From assembly GCA_963779735.1 (NCBI GenBank), contig CAVZZJ010000002.1, positions 124,001 to 188,000 of the forward strand: a stretch of 64,000 nt of DNA. Reading direction: 5' to 3'. The DNA is from Bog-473 sp963779735 (GTDB lineage Bacteria > Actinomycetota > Acidimicrobiia > Acidimicrobiales > RAAP-2). Below the pieces are notes generated by a model. The model was not told where the DNA came from, made no database searches, and was given only the letters and a program-made list of their open reading frames with translations. Below are positions 33,631-42,279 of the stretch, piece after piece (position 1 is the first letter of the stretch; the number at the start of each line of letters is the position of its first letter). Position numbers and translations under genes: made by a program.

Positions 33631-35211
33631 GTGAGCATCACCATGTCGGCCCCGCTGGCGCCCCCTGCCGCAAAGAACGCTCACCGCTGGGCCGTCTTGG
33701 TGGTGGTGTGTGTCTCGGCCCTCATCGTGAACGTGGACAACACCATTCTCAACGTTGCCCTACCCACCTTGGTTCGGGACCTGCTCGCCACTTCAAGCCA
33801 ACTGCAGTGGATCGTCGACTCGTACGCCATGGTGTTTGCCGGACTGTTGCTCGTCGGCGGGAGTTTGGCTGATCGATTTGGGCGCAAGAGATTCTTTCTC
33901 ATCGGTCTCGCCATATTCGGTGCTGGTTCGATTGGCGCCGCCTTCTCGGGTTCGGTGCATCTCTTGATCGCATGTCGAGCCGTGATGGGAGTAGGCGCCG
34001 CGCTGACCATCCCGGCATCACTGGCAATCGTCAACGATGTCTTTCGTGACTCCAAAGAGCGAGCTCGAGCCATTGGCGCCTGGGCTGGGACGATTGGGCT
34101 CGGTATCGCAATCGGTCCGATCGCCGGCGGCCTGCTGCTCGCCAAGTTCTGGTGGGGCTCCATATTTCTCGTCAATGTCCCCATAGTGATCGCCGGGTTC
34201 GTCGGCGCACTTGTGCTCGTGCCTGATTCAAAGAACTCGAGAGCCGAGCGACCAGATCCCGCAGGGGCCGCGCTGTCCATCGTGGGCTTGGGTTTGCTGC
34301 TATGGGCGATCATTGAAGGTCCGTCTTTGGGTTGGGCCTCGGGCAAGGTCATCGGGGCGGGACTCGCCGGTCTTGCCGTTGTGGGCACGTTCCTCGCCTG
34401 GGAAGCCCACAGCTCGCATCCAATGCTGAAGTTGCGCTTCTTTCGGGATCGGCGATTCTCGATTGCGGCGGCGGCCGAATGCCTTGGAGTCTTTGGGCTC
34501 CTGGGCGCGCTCTTCGTCCTGACCCAGTTCCTGCAGTTCAATCTGGGACTTTCACCCCTCCAGGCAGGGTTGCGCATCCTGCCCATGGCCGCCGTGCTCG
34601 TGGTGAGCGCACTCCTCTCCCCGGCCCTGACCCGCGTCATCGGGACCAAGTTGACCGTTGCCGCCGCCCTAGCGGCGATTGCAGGGGCTTTGTGGCAGAT
34701 CTCAGCGGCTTCGTCCGCCACCGCTTCCTATGGTGACATCTTGCCCGGACTGCTGGTGATAGGCCTCGGTGCTGGTCTGCTCCTACCGACGGCGACCAAC
34801 TCGGTCGTGGGATCGGTCCCCCAAGGGGATTCGGGGATCGGATCGGCATCGAACGCCGTAGCTCTCCAGGTTGGCGGTGCGCTCGGCGTCGCGGTGGTCG
34901 GAAGCGTCCTTTCAACCCGTTACCAGAATCACATGACGGCGGCGCTTACCGGACGGCACCTTCCGATTGCCGTTACACACACAATCCTCGGCTCGCTCGG
35001 GGGAGCGTTGGCCGTCGCTGGTAACGCCGGGGGCGCATCTGGCGCCCTATTGACGCGCACTGCTCGCGCCGCGTTCATGGGCGGTATGCAGACGTCCCTG
35101 GTCGTCGCCTCTATGGTCTCGCTCGTAGCCGTTCTGGTCGTTCTTGCATTTCTCCCTTCGTTCGCAGCACCGGTAGTGCCGAACCTCAACGCAGAAGGGT
35201 GCGAAGGCTGA
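33631..35211 (+). CDS. MFS efflux transporter (DHA2, 14-helix)
   Basis: 526 residues and 14 predicted spans. Visible signatures: VVCVSALIVNVDNTILNVALPTLV in TM1 with the conserved Asp, GGSLADRFGRKRFFLIG in loop 2-3 (motif A), and GLGIAIGPIAGGLL in TM5 (motif C). A drug/proton antiporter, distinct from the one at 25273. GTG start close after the small hydrophobic gene, so likely in one operon with the CsbD gene. It has no regulator adjacent; the nearest candidates are the winged-helix pair. Confidence 0.93.
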   Translation: MSITMSAPLAPPAAKNAHRWAVLVVVCVSALIVNVDNTILNVALPTLVRDLLATSSQLQWIVDSYAMVFAGLLLVGGSLADRFGRKRFFLIGLAIFGAGSIGAAFSGSVHLLIACRAVMGVGAALTIPASLAIVNDVFRDSKERARAIGAWAGTIGLGIAIGPIAGGLLLAKFWWGSIFLVNVPIVIAGFVGALVLVPDSKNSRAERPDPAGAALSIVGLGLLLWAIIEGPSLGWASGKVIGAGLAGLAVVGTFLAWEAHSSHPMLKLRFFRDRRFSIAAAAECLGVFGLLGALFVLTQFLQFNLGLSPLQAGLRILPMAAVLVVSALLSPALTRVIGTKLTVAAALAAIAGALWQISAASSATASYGDILPGLLVIGLGAGLLLPTATNSVVGSVPQGDSGIGSASNAVALQVGGALGVAVVGSVLSTRYQNHMTAALTGRHLPIAVTHTILGSLGGALAVAGNAGGASGALLTRTARAAFMGGMQTSLVVASMVSLVAVLVVLAFLPSFAAPVVPNLNAEGCEG

Positions 35212-35221
35212 TCCCGGTGAC

Positions 35222-35677
35222 TCAGGGCGAGAGATCCTGGCTCTTGTCGAGCACGGCGGCATACGAGCCGCTGCCCAGCAACGATCCGGCCTGGATGTGG
35301 CGATCGCCGATGAGCAGGTCCTCAAGCTCTCCGGTGTCGGCGTTGAAGGTAACGTCGTCGATCTGGCCGAGCTCGTTGCCCCCTTCGCTCAGGGCTCGCT
35401 TGCCGACGAGCTCGAAGTTTCCCTGGGCAGCGGCCCGTTCCCTATCGCTCCCAGGCGGCCGGAGCACGTCTTCGCTGACAATCATGACCGCGTCCGGCCC
35501 AAACCCGCTGAGCTGATCCCAATCGACGAGCTGTGCCTTCTTGCCTCGCCCCATGACAACCGCGGCGATCTGTCGCTGCTCGGCGTCTATGAGCAGATGC
35601 TTGACAACGCCCAATCTCTTCGCGCTCGCTCTGCTCACGACCATGCGGCCCGTGGAACGCCGGAACGACTCGCTCAT
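35222..35677 (-). CDS. PRC-barrel domain protein
   Basis: 151 residues with two PRC-barrel-like beta modules: VVSRASAKRLGVVKHLLIDAEQRQIAAVVMG (about 13-43) and a second from EGGNELGQIDDVTFNADTGELEDLLIG. PRC barrels occur in photosystem H subunits, RimM and small stress proteins and mediate protein contacts. Start overlaps the stop of the upstream PRC gene (ATGA). Last gene of a three-gene operon. Confidence 0.85.
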   Translation of the reverse strand: MSESFRRSTGRMVVSRASAKRLGVVKHLLIDAEQRQIAAVVMGRGKKAQLVDWDQLSGFGPDAVMIVSEDVLRPPGSDRERAAAQGNFELVGKRALSEGGNELGQIDDVTFNADTGELEDLLIGDRHIQAGSLLGSGSYAAVLDKSQDLSP

Positions 35678-36234
35678 GTCAGCCCCAATCGGGCCCGGAA
35701 CTCGTCGACCGCCGCGCCGAGCCCGACGAGGTCGTCGTGCACGAACTCCATGGTGATGTTGGGGACCACAAGCGCAACCCCCGAGACGGAAACTTGCGCC
35801 GGCAGCGGGATGTAGCCCTGCCCACCGTCCGCCTTGTCGATCTGGTAGCCAACCACTTCACCGCCACTTCCCACCAGCAGGACCAAATCGGAGACCTTTC
35901 CCAGACTGGTCCCTCCCTCGGTCAGCACGTCGTTGCCGAGAACGTTGCGCTCGGTGGCGGGATGGGCGACATCGTCAGGCGCGTCCTCGGGGGCGGCGAG
36001 ACTGAACTCGTCAAGGACCATGACCGCGTGCTGGCCTACCGCATGGATTGCCTCGGCCGGAAGGACCTCGCGACGCCGCCCGGCCAGGAAGCCTCGCTGA
36101 TTGAGGGTCACACCGACAAGACGACCTGCTTCGGGGTCGTAGATCACGTCGCGCACTTCGGCTACGTCCTCGCCACCTCGGACCGTGACCACCGGAAGCC
36201 CCCGGATCTGAGAGGCAGTCATAAGCAGCTTCAT
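35674..36234 (-). CDS. PRC-barrel domain protein
   Basis: 186 residues. Module one: KLLMTASQIRGLPVVTVRGGEDVAEVRDVIYDPEAGRLVGVTLN; module two: NVLGNDVLTEGGTSLGKVSDLVLLVGSGGEVVGYQI. Two barrels as in the next gene, of which it is a likely ancient paralogue. ATG 36234 is nested in the stop of the 40-residue membrane peptide (ATGA), so the operon is coupled at both joints. No catalytic motif; probably a scaffold. Confidence 0.85.
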   Translation of the reverse strand: MKLLMTASQIRGLPVVTVRGGEDVAEVRDVIYDPEAGRLVGVTLNQRGFLAGRRREVLPAEAIHAVGQHAVMVLDEFSLAAPEDAPDDVAHPATERNVLGNDVLTEGGTSLGKVSDLVLLVGSGGEVVGYQIDKADGGQGYIPLPAQVSVSGVALVVPNITMEFVHDDLVGLGAAVDEFRARLGLT

Positions 36235-36353
36235 CGCTTGCCCCTGGTAGCGATCACGCCCCCTCCCCTGCGCCGACGCCGTATGACCACGAATGCCACA
36301 GCCGCTGCCACCAGGACAATGGCCACCAGTATCAGCCAGCCGATCAGGTCCAT
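36231..36353 (-). CDS. 40-residue single-span membrane peptide
   Basis: Begins MDLIGWLILVAIVLVAAAVAF, one membrane span, and continues with five Arg in a row and a Gly/Arg/Lys tail, so it should insert with a cytosolic basic end. Its TGA overlaps the ATG of the PRC-barrel gene (ATGA at 36231-36234) and it has TGTAGGG just before the ATG. Not visible to length-cut gene finders. Probably anchors the PRC-barrel proteins at the membrane. Confidence 0.7.
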   Translation of the reverse strand: MDLIGWLILVAIVLVAAAVAFVVIRRRRRGGGVIATRGKR

Positions 36354-36379
36354 CCCTACAGATGATATCGCCCTCTATT

Positions 36380-36629
36380 GTGACGAACACCAAAAAGGGC
36401 CCAGTCGATCCCTCAGTCGTCGTCGGTTACGTCAGGTGCTCGACTGAGGAGTAATCCGATTCTGGCCTGGGCATGGCCGCCCAACGCACCGCCATCCGAG
36501 CTGAGTGCAAACATAGGGGCTGGAAGCTCCTGGCGATCCACGAGGACGCGGGAGCCAGCGCAAAGTCGGTCTCCAAGCGGCCCGGCCTGGCGGCTGCCCT
36601 TGAAGAAGTGGAGTCGGGACGGGCGGCGG
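36380..36629 (+). pseudogene. Serine resolvase, N-terminal half only (in-frame stop)
   Basis: The frame from GTG 36380 gives VDPSVVVGYVRCSTEE then a TAA (36452-36454) where the intact copy has Gln; after it the frame continues MAAQRTAIRAECKHRGWKLL, DAGASAKSVSKRPGLAAALEEVESGR, and ends abruptly at 36629 where homology to 8390-9064 stops. The missing C-terminal half is like the piece preserved at 2430-2750. A dead copy of the window's resolvase family. Confidence 0.85.
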
Positions 36630-36639
36630 GGAAACCCGA

Positions 36640-37179
36640 TCGTTTGTTAGCCCGAGCGCTTCCGAGATGCGTACACCCGTACCAGTCCCGAGAATGATTA
36701 GCACCCGGTACCGATCGGGAACGGCACTAATCAACTTCCTGACGGTCTCCACGGGTAAGGGTTCGACCTTTGGCAGGTCCACCAGTGGTCGGCTGATACT
36801 CCATGACCCGGTCGGCTACCGCGCTCTTGAAGATGGTCGAGACCCAGGCCTACACGATCTCCACCGTCGCGGGTGCCAGTGCCCGGCGTTCTCTATCGGC
36901 GGTGGATGCGTGTTAACCGGCCTGAATCTCCGACCTGCGGATCGAAGCCAAGGAGCGATTACCGATTTGGGGATACACATGCCGACGTAGGTTCGTTTCG
37001 ATGTTTACGGCGGTTGAGGGCCGATGGGTCTGGCCCGCCCGCCATTGCTCGGCGTATCGGCCCGAAGGCGGTTTGCGAACATTTCCAAATGTGCTGCGCC
37101 CAGCATGAATGAACAGTAATGGCGGGCTCTGACACCTCTCCTTGCTAGTTTCGAGAGCACCGAGATCACGGTTCGACAC
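36640..37179 (-). pseudogene. Tyrosine recombinase (phage integrase) remnant
   Basis: Three pieces on the minus strand in several frames: an N-terminal core-binding piece (TAVNIETNLRRHVYPQIGNRSLASIRRSEIQA), a middle piece (ALAPATVEIV, an in-frame TAG, AWVSTIFKSAVADRV) and the start of the catalytic domain (LPKVEPLPVETVRKL..RVLIILGTGTGVRISEALGL, where the Arg of RISE is catalytic). The His-x-x-Arg and Tyr end is missing; it is replaced by the broken resolvase at 36629. An integrase of a lost prophage or island. Confidence 0.85.
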
Positions 37180-37261
37180 TGATCACGAGTACCTGCGATC
37201 GTGTATGCACCCCGCCACCGAGTATGTGGGATGCCATGCGGGCTACCCTGTGGTTTTACTT

Positions 37262-38884
37262 CTAGACCTGGTCCAACGGTAAAAACGGAAGGAGCGTTTT
37301 GACTCGATCTCCGAGTTGGATCGAATCACGAAGACGGCTGAAGAGAAGCCTTAATCGGGTGAGAGGATCGTCTTCGATCGGGACCATCCCGTCCCAGCAT
37401 CTCTCATACGGGTTGAAGTCAACGATCGGGAACTCTGCACTGACGTTCTCCTCAAGGACTTGACGTGCCACAGCACCCTCCCGCTCACCAAGGTCTTGGC
37501 CCTCTTCGAGTTCCAGTTGCAGTATCCAAAAGCATTCATCGAACAGCAGGAAGATTGTGGTCCCGTAGCGGACCTTGCCGTAGTTACGATATCTAACCGT
37601 CGTAGCAACACACTTTGCTGGTTCGGTCGGGAAGCATTCAATCTCGAGAAGCTTCATCTGCTCCGGCAGTTCCGCCTCCTCGCCTAGCCATTCGGGACGT
37701 TCCCATTCTTCGATGTTGAAGGAGGGAGACTCTACGAGATCTAACATGCCGATTAGTTCTTCTCGGATCTGATCGGCATCCCATGACGTGAAGTCAGGCG
37801 ATGAATCCACGAAGCGCAGCGACAGCACCGAGCCTTCCGACCTCCACTGGCGGAACCCCTCACGATTCGTCCTCAACTCCCAGCCAAAGGTGTCGAATGT
37901 GATTACATCTAGATCGGGATCTGAGATGATCTTATCCTTCAATGAGTTCAGGTGCGATGGCCCTTCCGGCAATCCAAAATCGGCTGCACGTTGGAACCAC
38001 ATTGCGGCTCCGTCAAGGTCACCTCTGTCCTGGCGCAGGACGCCGAGTTTGATCATGACGAGGTTGTTTCCACCGGATACTGCCTGGCGGAATAGGGCCT
38101 CAGCACCATCGAGATTTCCTTGGTCGATAAGCATGATGCCGAGGTTGGCCATGGCTGTTGTGCTGCCCCCATCTACCGCACGCCGGTACCACAACTCGGC
38201 GTCTTGACACTCTCCTCGCTCATTAAGCATCAAGCCGAGGTTGCTCATTGCCCCGACATTTCCGCCGTCAGCTGCCCGCCGATACCAAACGACGGCTAGC
38301 TCAGGTTCGTCCACCTTCAACATGTGGCCAAGGCTGTACATGGATTCGACGTTCCCCGCCTCGCCGGCTCGTTGGTGCCAATGTCGTGCTCCAGTGAGGT
38401 CGCCCTGCTGGTTCAGTGTGAATCCCAGTAGATACATGGCATCGACATGACCAGTCTCGGCGGCTTGACGAAGCCAGTACACCGACCGTTCCAGATCGCC
38501 CCGGTCTCGATGTATGACTCCCAACATGTGCATGGCGTCCCAGTCGTCACCTTTCGCCGCCTTCAACATCCACTCTTCAGCCGCATCGAAATCACCACGA
38601 TCCCTCAGCATGATCCCGAGGTTGTACATCGACTCGGTTATTCCTCCTTCTGCGGCCTGGAGAAACCAGGCTTCCGCACTGGGAAGTTCCTCCTTTTCCC
38701 AGAGTACGCAAGCGAGGTTGTGCATAGCGTCGAGGTCCCCTAACTCGGCCGCACGCTGATACCAGTCTTCAGAGCCCGAGAGATCACCCGATTCACTAAG
38801 GAGGACAGCGAGGTTGAACATAGCCCTTGTGTCACCGGATTCGGCGGCCTTGGATAGGCGGGCGAACTCGTCGTCGGCTGTCAT
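37262..38884 (-). CDS. Nine-repeat SEL1/TPR-like protein with unique C-terminal domain
   Basis: 540 residues. About residues 15-300 are nine tandem helical repeats, mostly exactly 32 residues long, of pattern GG..AM.NLG..L...GDLD.AE.W...AA (for example AMHNLACVLW and SMYNLGIMLR). This length is shorter than TPR (34) and SEL1 (36). Residues about 310-540 form a separate globular, Trp/Glu-rich domain of no family I can name (LSLRFVDSSPDFTSWDADQIREEL.., GTTIFLLFDECFWILQLE). It lies next to a broken integrase, and its base composition looks less GC-rich than its neighbours, so it may have been transferred. Function unknown; repeats suggest protein binding. Confidence 0.8.
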   Translation of the reverse strand: MTADDEFARLSKAAESGDTRAMFNLAVLLSESGDLSGSEDWYQRAAELGDLDAMHNLACVLWEKEELPSAEAWFLQAAEGGITESMYNLGIMLRDRGDFDAAEEWMLKAAKGDDWDAMHMLGVIHRDRGDLERSVYWLRQAAETGHVDAMYLLGFTLNQQGDLTGARHWHQRAGEAGNVESMYSLGHMLKVDEPELAVVWYRRAADGGNVGAMSNLGLMLNERGECQDAELWYRRAVDGGSTTAMANLGIMLIDQGNLDGAEALFRQAVSGGNNLVMIKLGVLRQDRGDLDGAAMWFQRAADFGLPEGPSHLNSLKDKIISDPDLDVITFDTFGWELRTNREGFRQWRSEGSVLSLRFVDSSPDFTSWDADQIREELIGMLDLVESPSFNIEEWERPEWLGEEAELPEQMKLLEIECFPTEPAKCVATTVRYRNYGKVRYGTTIFLLFDECFWILQLELEEGQDLGEREGAVARQVLEENVSAEFPIVDFNPYERCWDGMVPIEDDPLTRLRLLFSRLRDSIQLGDRVKTLLPFLPLDQV

Positions 38885-39886
38885 CTATCCATATTGTCAG
38901 GGAATGTGGTCCGTTTGTTTGCGACTTGCAGGCAAGTTACTCGACTACGGCCCGCTCAGCGTTGGGATTCCGTTGGGCAGAATTCGGCCGAAGTCGATTT
39001 GGCCTTCGCACGCTACGTCCCGGTCAACATGCGGAGGGCGACGTGGTCGACAGATCTAATGCGGACTCACGCTCAGTACTGAATCACCGGAGTTCATCGA
39101 AGACCCAAACTAATTAGTCCCTTGAGAAAAGGCTCCTTTGGTGATCGGCGAGTAATACAACCGTCGAGTGCCATTCAACTAGGACGATCTTGAACGCCCC
39201 CGACCGAAGGTGTCCCGCTGCCGTCCAAGCCTGAGAGGCGCTGATTGACAGCTTGGCACCAACAGGGGGTGGTGACAGCCGGATGCCATTGAACGGCAAA
39301 ATCTGGGTGCTGCTGAGCCTGGCAAATGACCTCTGGGGCGCCTGCGACGCTCCGAGCGCCGCACGCAGTGCTGTGCCAGGAGCGAGCACTCCGAGGAGTA
39401 GGTATGGCCCCAGACCTCGGCTCCATTTCACCTGCGAGATGCTTCGTCCTCCGCTGCGGCGGTGGGTTGGCAGGAGCGGAAGGGACTATCCCCGGCCCAG
39501 CGGTCGGAGGCAGTCAGGTTTGCGAACTCGGAGCGGAAACCTGCTCTGAGCGAAGTTCGTACGGACATCGGCAGAACCGGCGCTCGGGTATGAGATGAGC
39601 CTGCGAGGCGAACGGGACTGACATGTTGAGAACTGTCAGAGGATGTCCTCTTCTCCGACAGGCGAACGAGGTCCTCCGTGCCCGGCTCAGTGTTTGCCAC
39701 CAACGCTCCGATACCAAGCGCGGGTTCTCCACGTCGGAGAGTTGAGGCGATGGGCGACCACCCTCCGCAGCCGCAGCCAACCAAAAGTCCAGCATTGACT
39801 CACTATGCGGAACCCGCTGTCGGAGCGCTCCTCAAGGTCCAGTCCATCTGATCCGGAATGACCGGACCCATCCCACTGCGAGGTGG
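38885..39886. other. 1-kb gap with only a doubtful ORF
   Basis: Between the repeat protein and the acyl-CoA dehydrogenase. Apart from the possible ORF at 39114-39431, I see no coding stretch with a good start, no repeat, and no RNA structure. The direction of the neighbours (both minus strand) means it can hold the leader of the repeat-protein gene; nothing more is supported. Confidence 0.5.
39114..39431 (-). CDS. Possible secreted hypothetical protein
   Basis: 105-codon frame starting MKWSRGLGPYLLLGVLAPGTALRAA, which looks like a signal peptide, followed by a Ser/Ala-rich body with SISASQAWTAAGHLRSGAFKIVLVEW. No family recognised and no good SD. Other frames here are also open, so it may be chance. 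Confidence 0.25.
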   Translation of the reverse strand: MKWSRGLGPYLLLGVLAPGTALRAALGASQAPQRSFARLSSTQILPFNGIRLSPPPVGAKLSISASQAWTAAGHLRSGAFKIVLVEWHSTVVLLADHQRSLFSRD

Positions 39887-41194
39887 CTACGCGATCTGGG
39901 AGCGGAGCTCGGAGAGTTTCTTCTCGATCGTGGCACGGGCCTCCTCGCGCCGTGTGGGGAGGTGCTCGGTGGGCCACAAGCCAGGGGCCGGCGTGTACTT
40001 CTTGAGCACACGCCGGGCCACGGTGCCTTTGTGCACCTCGCTCGGCCCGTCGGAGAACCCGGTGCTGTACTGCGCCTGGTTCATGTCCCACAGCGGCATC
40101 TCGTTGGAGATACCTAGGGCGCCGTGCACCTGGATGGCTCGTCCGACAATGTCGTGAAGGATCTTTTGTGAGGCCACCTTTATGCCCGCGATGTCCTCGC
40201 GGACGCGCTGGTAGTCGTTGTAGCGGTCGATCTTCCAGGCCGTCTGCAGAACCATCAAGCGATACTGCTGAAGCTCGATCCACGAGTCGGCGACGTACCC
40301 CTGCACGTACTGCTTGTCGGCCAGCAACGACCCCTTTGTGGTGCGGCTGATCGCCCGTTCGCACATCATGTCGAGCGCCCTCTGGCAGATGGCCACAGCC
40401 CGCATTGCGTGGTGAACCCGCCCGCCGCCCAAACGGGTCTGGGCCACGGCGAAGCCCTCCCCCTCCGGTCCAAGCATATTGGCAGCAGGGATACGGACCT
40501 TGTCGTAGTGGACGAGTCCATGGGCCCCCTCGTCCTCCGGCTCGCCCCCTAGGCCGATATTGCGCTCGATCTTGAGCCCAGGGGTACCGGCCTCGACCAG
40601 GAACATTGATGCACCTCGGTAGGGCATGTTGTCGGGGTCGGTTACGGCCATCACGATGAGGAAGGTGGCCCACCGGGCATGGGAGGAGAAGAATTTCCAC
40701 CCGTCGATGACCCACTCCTCACCGTCCTTGAACGCCCGGCACTGGAACTGGCCGGGATCAGCGCCACCCTGGGGCTCTGTCATTGAGAAGCACGAGACGA
40801 TGTCACCCTCAAGGAGCGGCTCGAGGTACTTGGCTTTCTGCTCGGGCGTGCCGTACGTGGCGAGGATCTCCGCGTTACCGGTATCGGGCGCCTGGGCGCC
40901 GAACACCCGTGGCCCCCACGGCGAGCGGGCCATCACCTCGTTCATGAGTGCCAGCTTCAGCTGTCCGTAGCCCAAGCCTCCCAGGTCAGGGCCGAGGTGC
41001 GCGGCCCATAAGCCACGATCCTTCACGGCTTGCTTCAGTGGTTTCAGCAGCAGCTTGATGTCCTCGCTCTGCGGCATCTTATAGACGTCGTGGGGATACA
41101 CCAAACCCAACGGCTCGACCTCTTCGCGCATGAACTCGCGCATCCACGCGAGATCCTCCTCGAACTCCGCGTCAGTCTCGAAATCCCAACCCAT
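39887..41194 (-). CDS. Acyl-CoA dehydrogenase
   Basis: 435 residues from ATG 41194 (AGAGAGG upstream). Family features: N-terminal helices with LAAHLGPDLGGLGYGQLKLA-type FAD entrance, SCFSMTEPQGGADPGQFQCRA (FAD/substrate loop), GWKFFSSHARWATFLIV, and the C-terminal GFSDGPSEVHKGTVARRVLK whose Glu is the probable catalytic base. It oxidises an acyl-CoA at the alpha-beta position, passing electrons to ETF. Single gene on the minus strand. The substrate could be a ring-opened or side-chain acyl-CoA rather than a plain fatty acid. Confidence 0.93.
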   Translation of the reverse strand: MGWDFETDAEFEEDLAWMREFMREEVEPLGLVYPHDVYKMPQSEDIKLLLKPLKQAVKDRGLWAAHLGPDLGGLGYGQLKLALMNEVMARSPWGPRVFGAQAPDTGNAEILATYGTPEQKAKYLEPLLEGDIVSCFSMTEPQGGADPGQFQCRAFKDGEEWVIDGWKFFSSHARWATFLIVMAVTDPDNMPYRGASMFLVEAGTPGLKIERNIGLGGEPEDEGAHGLVHYDKVRIPAANMLGPEGEGFAVAQTRLGGGRVHHAMRAVAICQRALDMMCERAISRTTKGSLLADKQYVQGYVADSWIELQQYRLMVLQTAWKIDRYNDYQRVREDIAGIKVASQKILHDIVGRAIQVHGALGISNEMPLWDMNQAQYSTGFSDGPSEVHKGTVARRVLKKYTPAPGLWPTEHLPTRREEARATIEKKLSELRSQIA

Positions 41195-41295
41195 ATCCGC
41201 ACCTCTCTTTTGATTTCTGTGGTCGCCACGTTGTTGGCGCCATATGCGCGACGCTTGTTCTGGCGGTGTCTCCCGGCTCTGGGAGGTGGTCCTGA

Positions 41296-41526
41296 TTATG
41301 CACCAAGCCTCTGAGACATCATGGATCTTGCTTCGAGGCATCGAGTCGTGCATCGCCTGAGACGATCAGCCACCTCGGACTGGACGGAAGGCCCGGTCCC
41401 TGCGAGGCGTTCGATGGCATCGCCCTGGCGCATGAGTCTGATGGTATCGGTGACGAGAATGCCCTCTTCACTGGCGACTTGTTCCCATTCGGTTCGCGGA
41501 TCATTGGACTTCCTTTTGCGGACCAA
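41296..41526 (-). CDS. Hypothetical small protein
   Basis: 76-codon frame with C- and G-rich third positions, so it may be coding: charged helical sequence (PRTEWEQVASEEGILVTDTI, RLMRQGDAIERLAG) and an Arg/Cys-rich end. TTG start, no SD seen. No family recognised; may be the tail of a decayed regulator. Confidence 0.3.
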   Translation of the reverse strand: MVRKRKSNDPRTEWEQVASEEGILVTDTIRLMRQGDAIERLAGTGPSVQSEVADRLRRCTTRCLEARSMMSQRLGA

Positions 41527-41625
41527 ATCAGAATGCCGATGGAGCGCACCGGCACCAGCATTCTGAAGTGACTCATCGTACGGAGGCCCCTTAGGACCCG
41601 CCCGGTATCAGCATTTCAGGGTGCC

Positions 41626-41889
41626 TTACAAGGGGTCCCCTGAGTCAGCGAGGGACGCCCAATCGGCGTTGGTCCAGAGATGGCCGTCGGCCTTGTCGAC
41701 AGTCACAAAAAGGTCCGAGTGGGCCGAGTTGCTCGCCAGGCACTGTCGGCAATCCGAGCAAAACACCCACACTCGAGGCAGAAAGCTGGAGCGTTGGTAG
41801 GTGGGCCCGCAAGGCTGGTGTGGGTGAGACGCCCATTGCTCGTCCATCTCCCGTTCAGCGATCCGGCGAGCCTCGTCAAGCGTGATCAC
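41626..41889 (-). CDS. YrhB/Imm35-like small protein (tentative)
   Basis: 87 residues. It begins ITLDEARRIAEREMDEQW and has a strand VWVFCSDCRQCLASNSAHSDLF then VTVDKADGHLWT, which resembles the layout of YrhB/Imm35 domains (helix start, WVF-type strand, acidic VDxxTGxxH end). Imm35 proteins are immunity partners of polymorphic toxins; here no toxin gene is adjacent. The two Cys of SDCRQC are not typical. Assignment is from memory and weak. Confidence 0.4.
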   Translation of the reverse strand: MITLDEARRIAEREMDEQWASHPHQPCGPTYQRSSFLPRVWVFCSDCRQCLASNSAHSDLFVTVDKADGHLWTNADWASLADSGDPL

Positions 41890-42060
41890 ACTGCCATTGT
41901 TGCTGATGCACCGGGGCCGCTCGGGTACCGCCAGTAACCGAACGGGGACTTCCTCGGCTTCCAGAACTGTCCCCAGTCCCCATGCTGCCGCCTAGCCGCA
42001 CCCATCCGACGGATAGGGGCAGTCGCTTATTCGGAACCCGTCCATGAGAGCATTGGACTC

Positions 42061-42279
42061 ATGACACTTGCTGGCGACCAGTGCAGGTTTGCAGAGTTGC
42101 GAGGTGGCCCTGTCGATGGCCAGGTGGAGCCTCTCGACCCAACGACCGACCAGCTTTTGGTTGTTCTGACGGACGGCCAACGACACACCTATAAGCGTAC
42201 GTCGGAGCACACCGAGGTGCTCAACGGCCAGGAGGCTGCGGTCTTCCAGTGGTCCGGCAGAAACTACGGACTCAAATAG
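42061..42279 (+). CDS. Conserved-type small hypothetical protein
   Basis: 72 residues: CRFAELRGGPVDGQVEPLDPTTDQLLVVLTDGQRHTYKR, ending VFQWSGRNYGLK. The GGPVDGQ start and YxWxGR-type end recall small actinobacterial proteins of unknown function. ATG with a weak purine box. Its end overlaps the convergent membrane protein by 16 bases. Confidence 0.5.
   Translation: MTLAGDQCRFAELRGGPVDGQVEPLDPTTDQLLVVLTDGQRHTYKRTSEHTEVLNGQEAAVFQWSGRNYGLK

Noticed and set aside
35674..36393. Longer start for the PRC-barrel protein
   Set aside because: The extension is read through the 40-residue membrane peptide gene in another frame; the ATGA overlap fixes the start at 36234.
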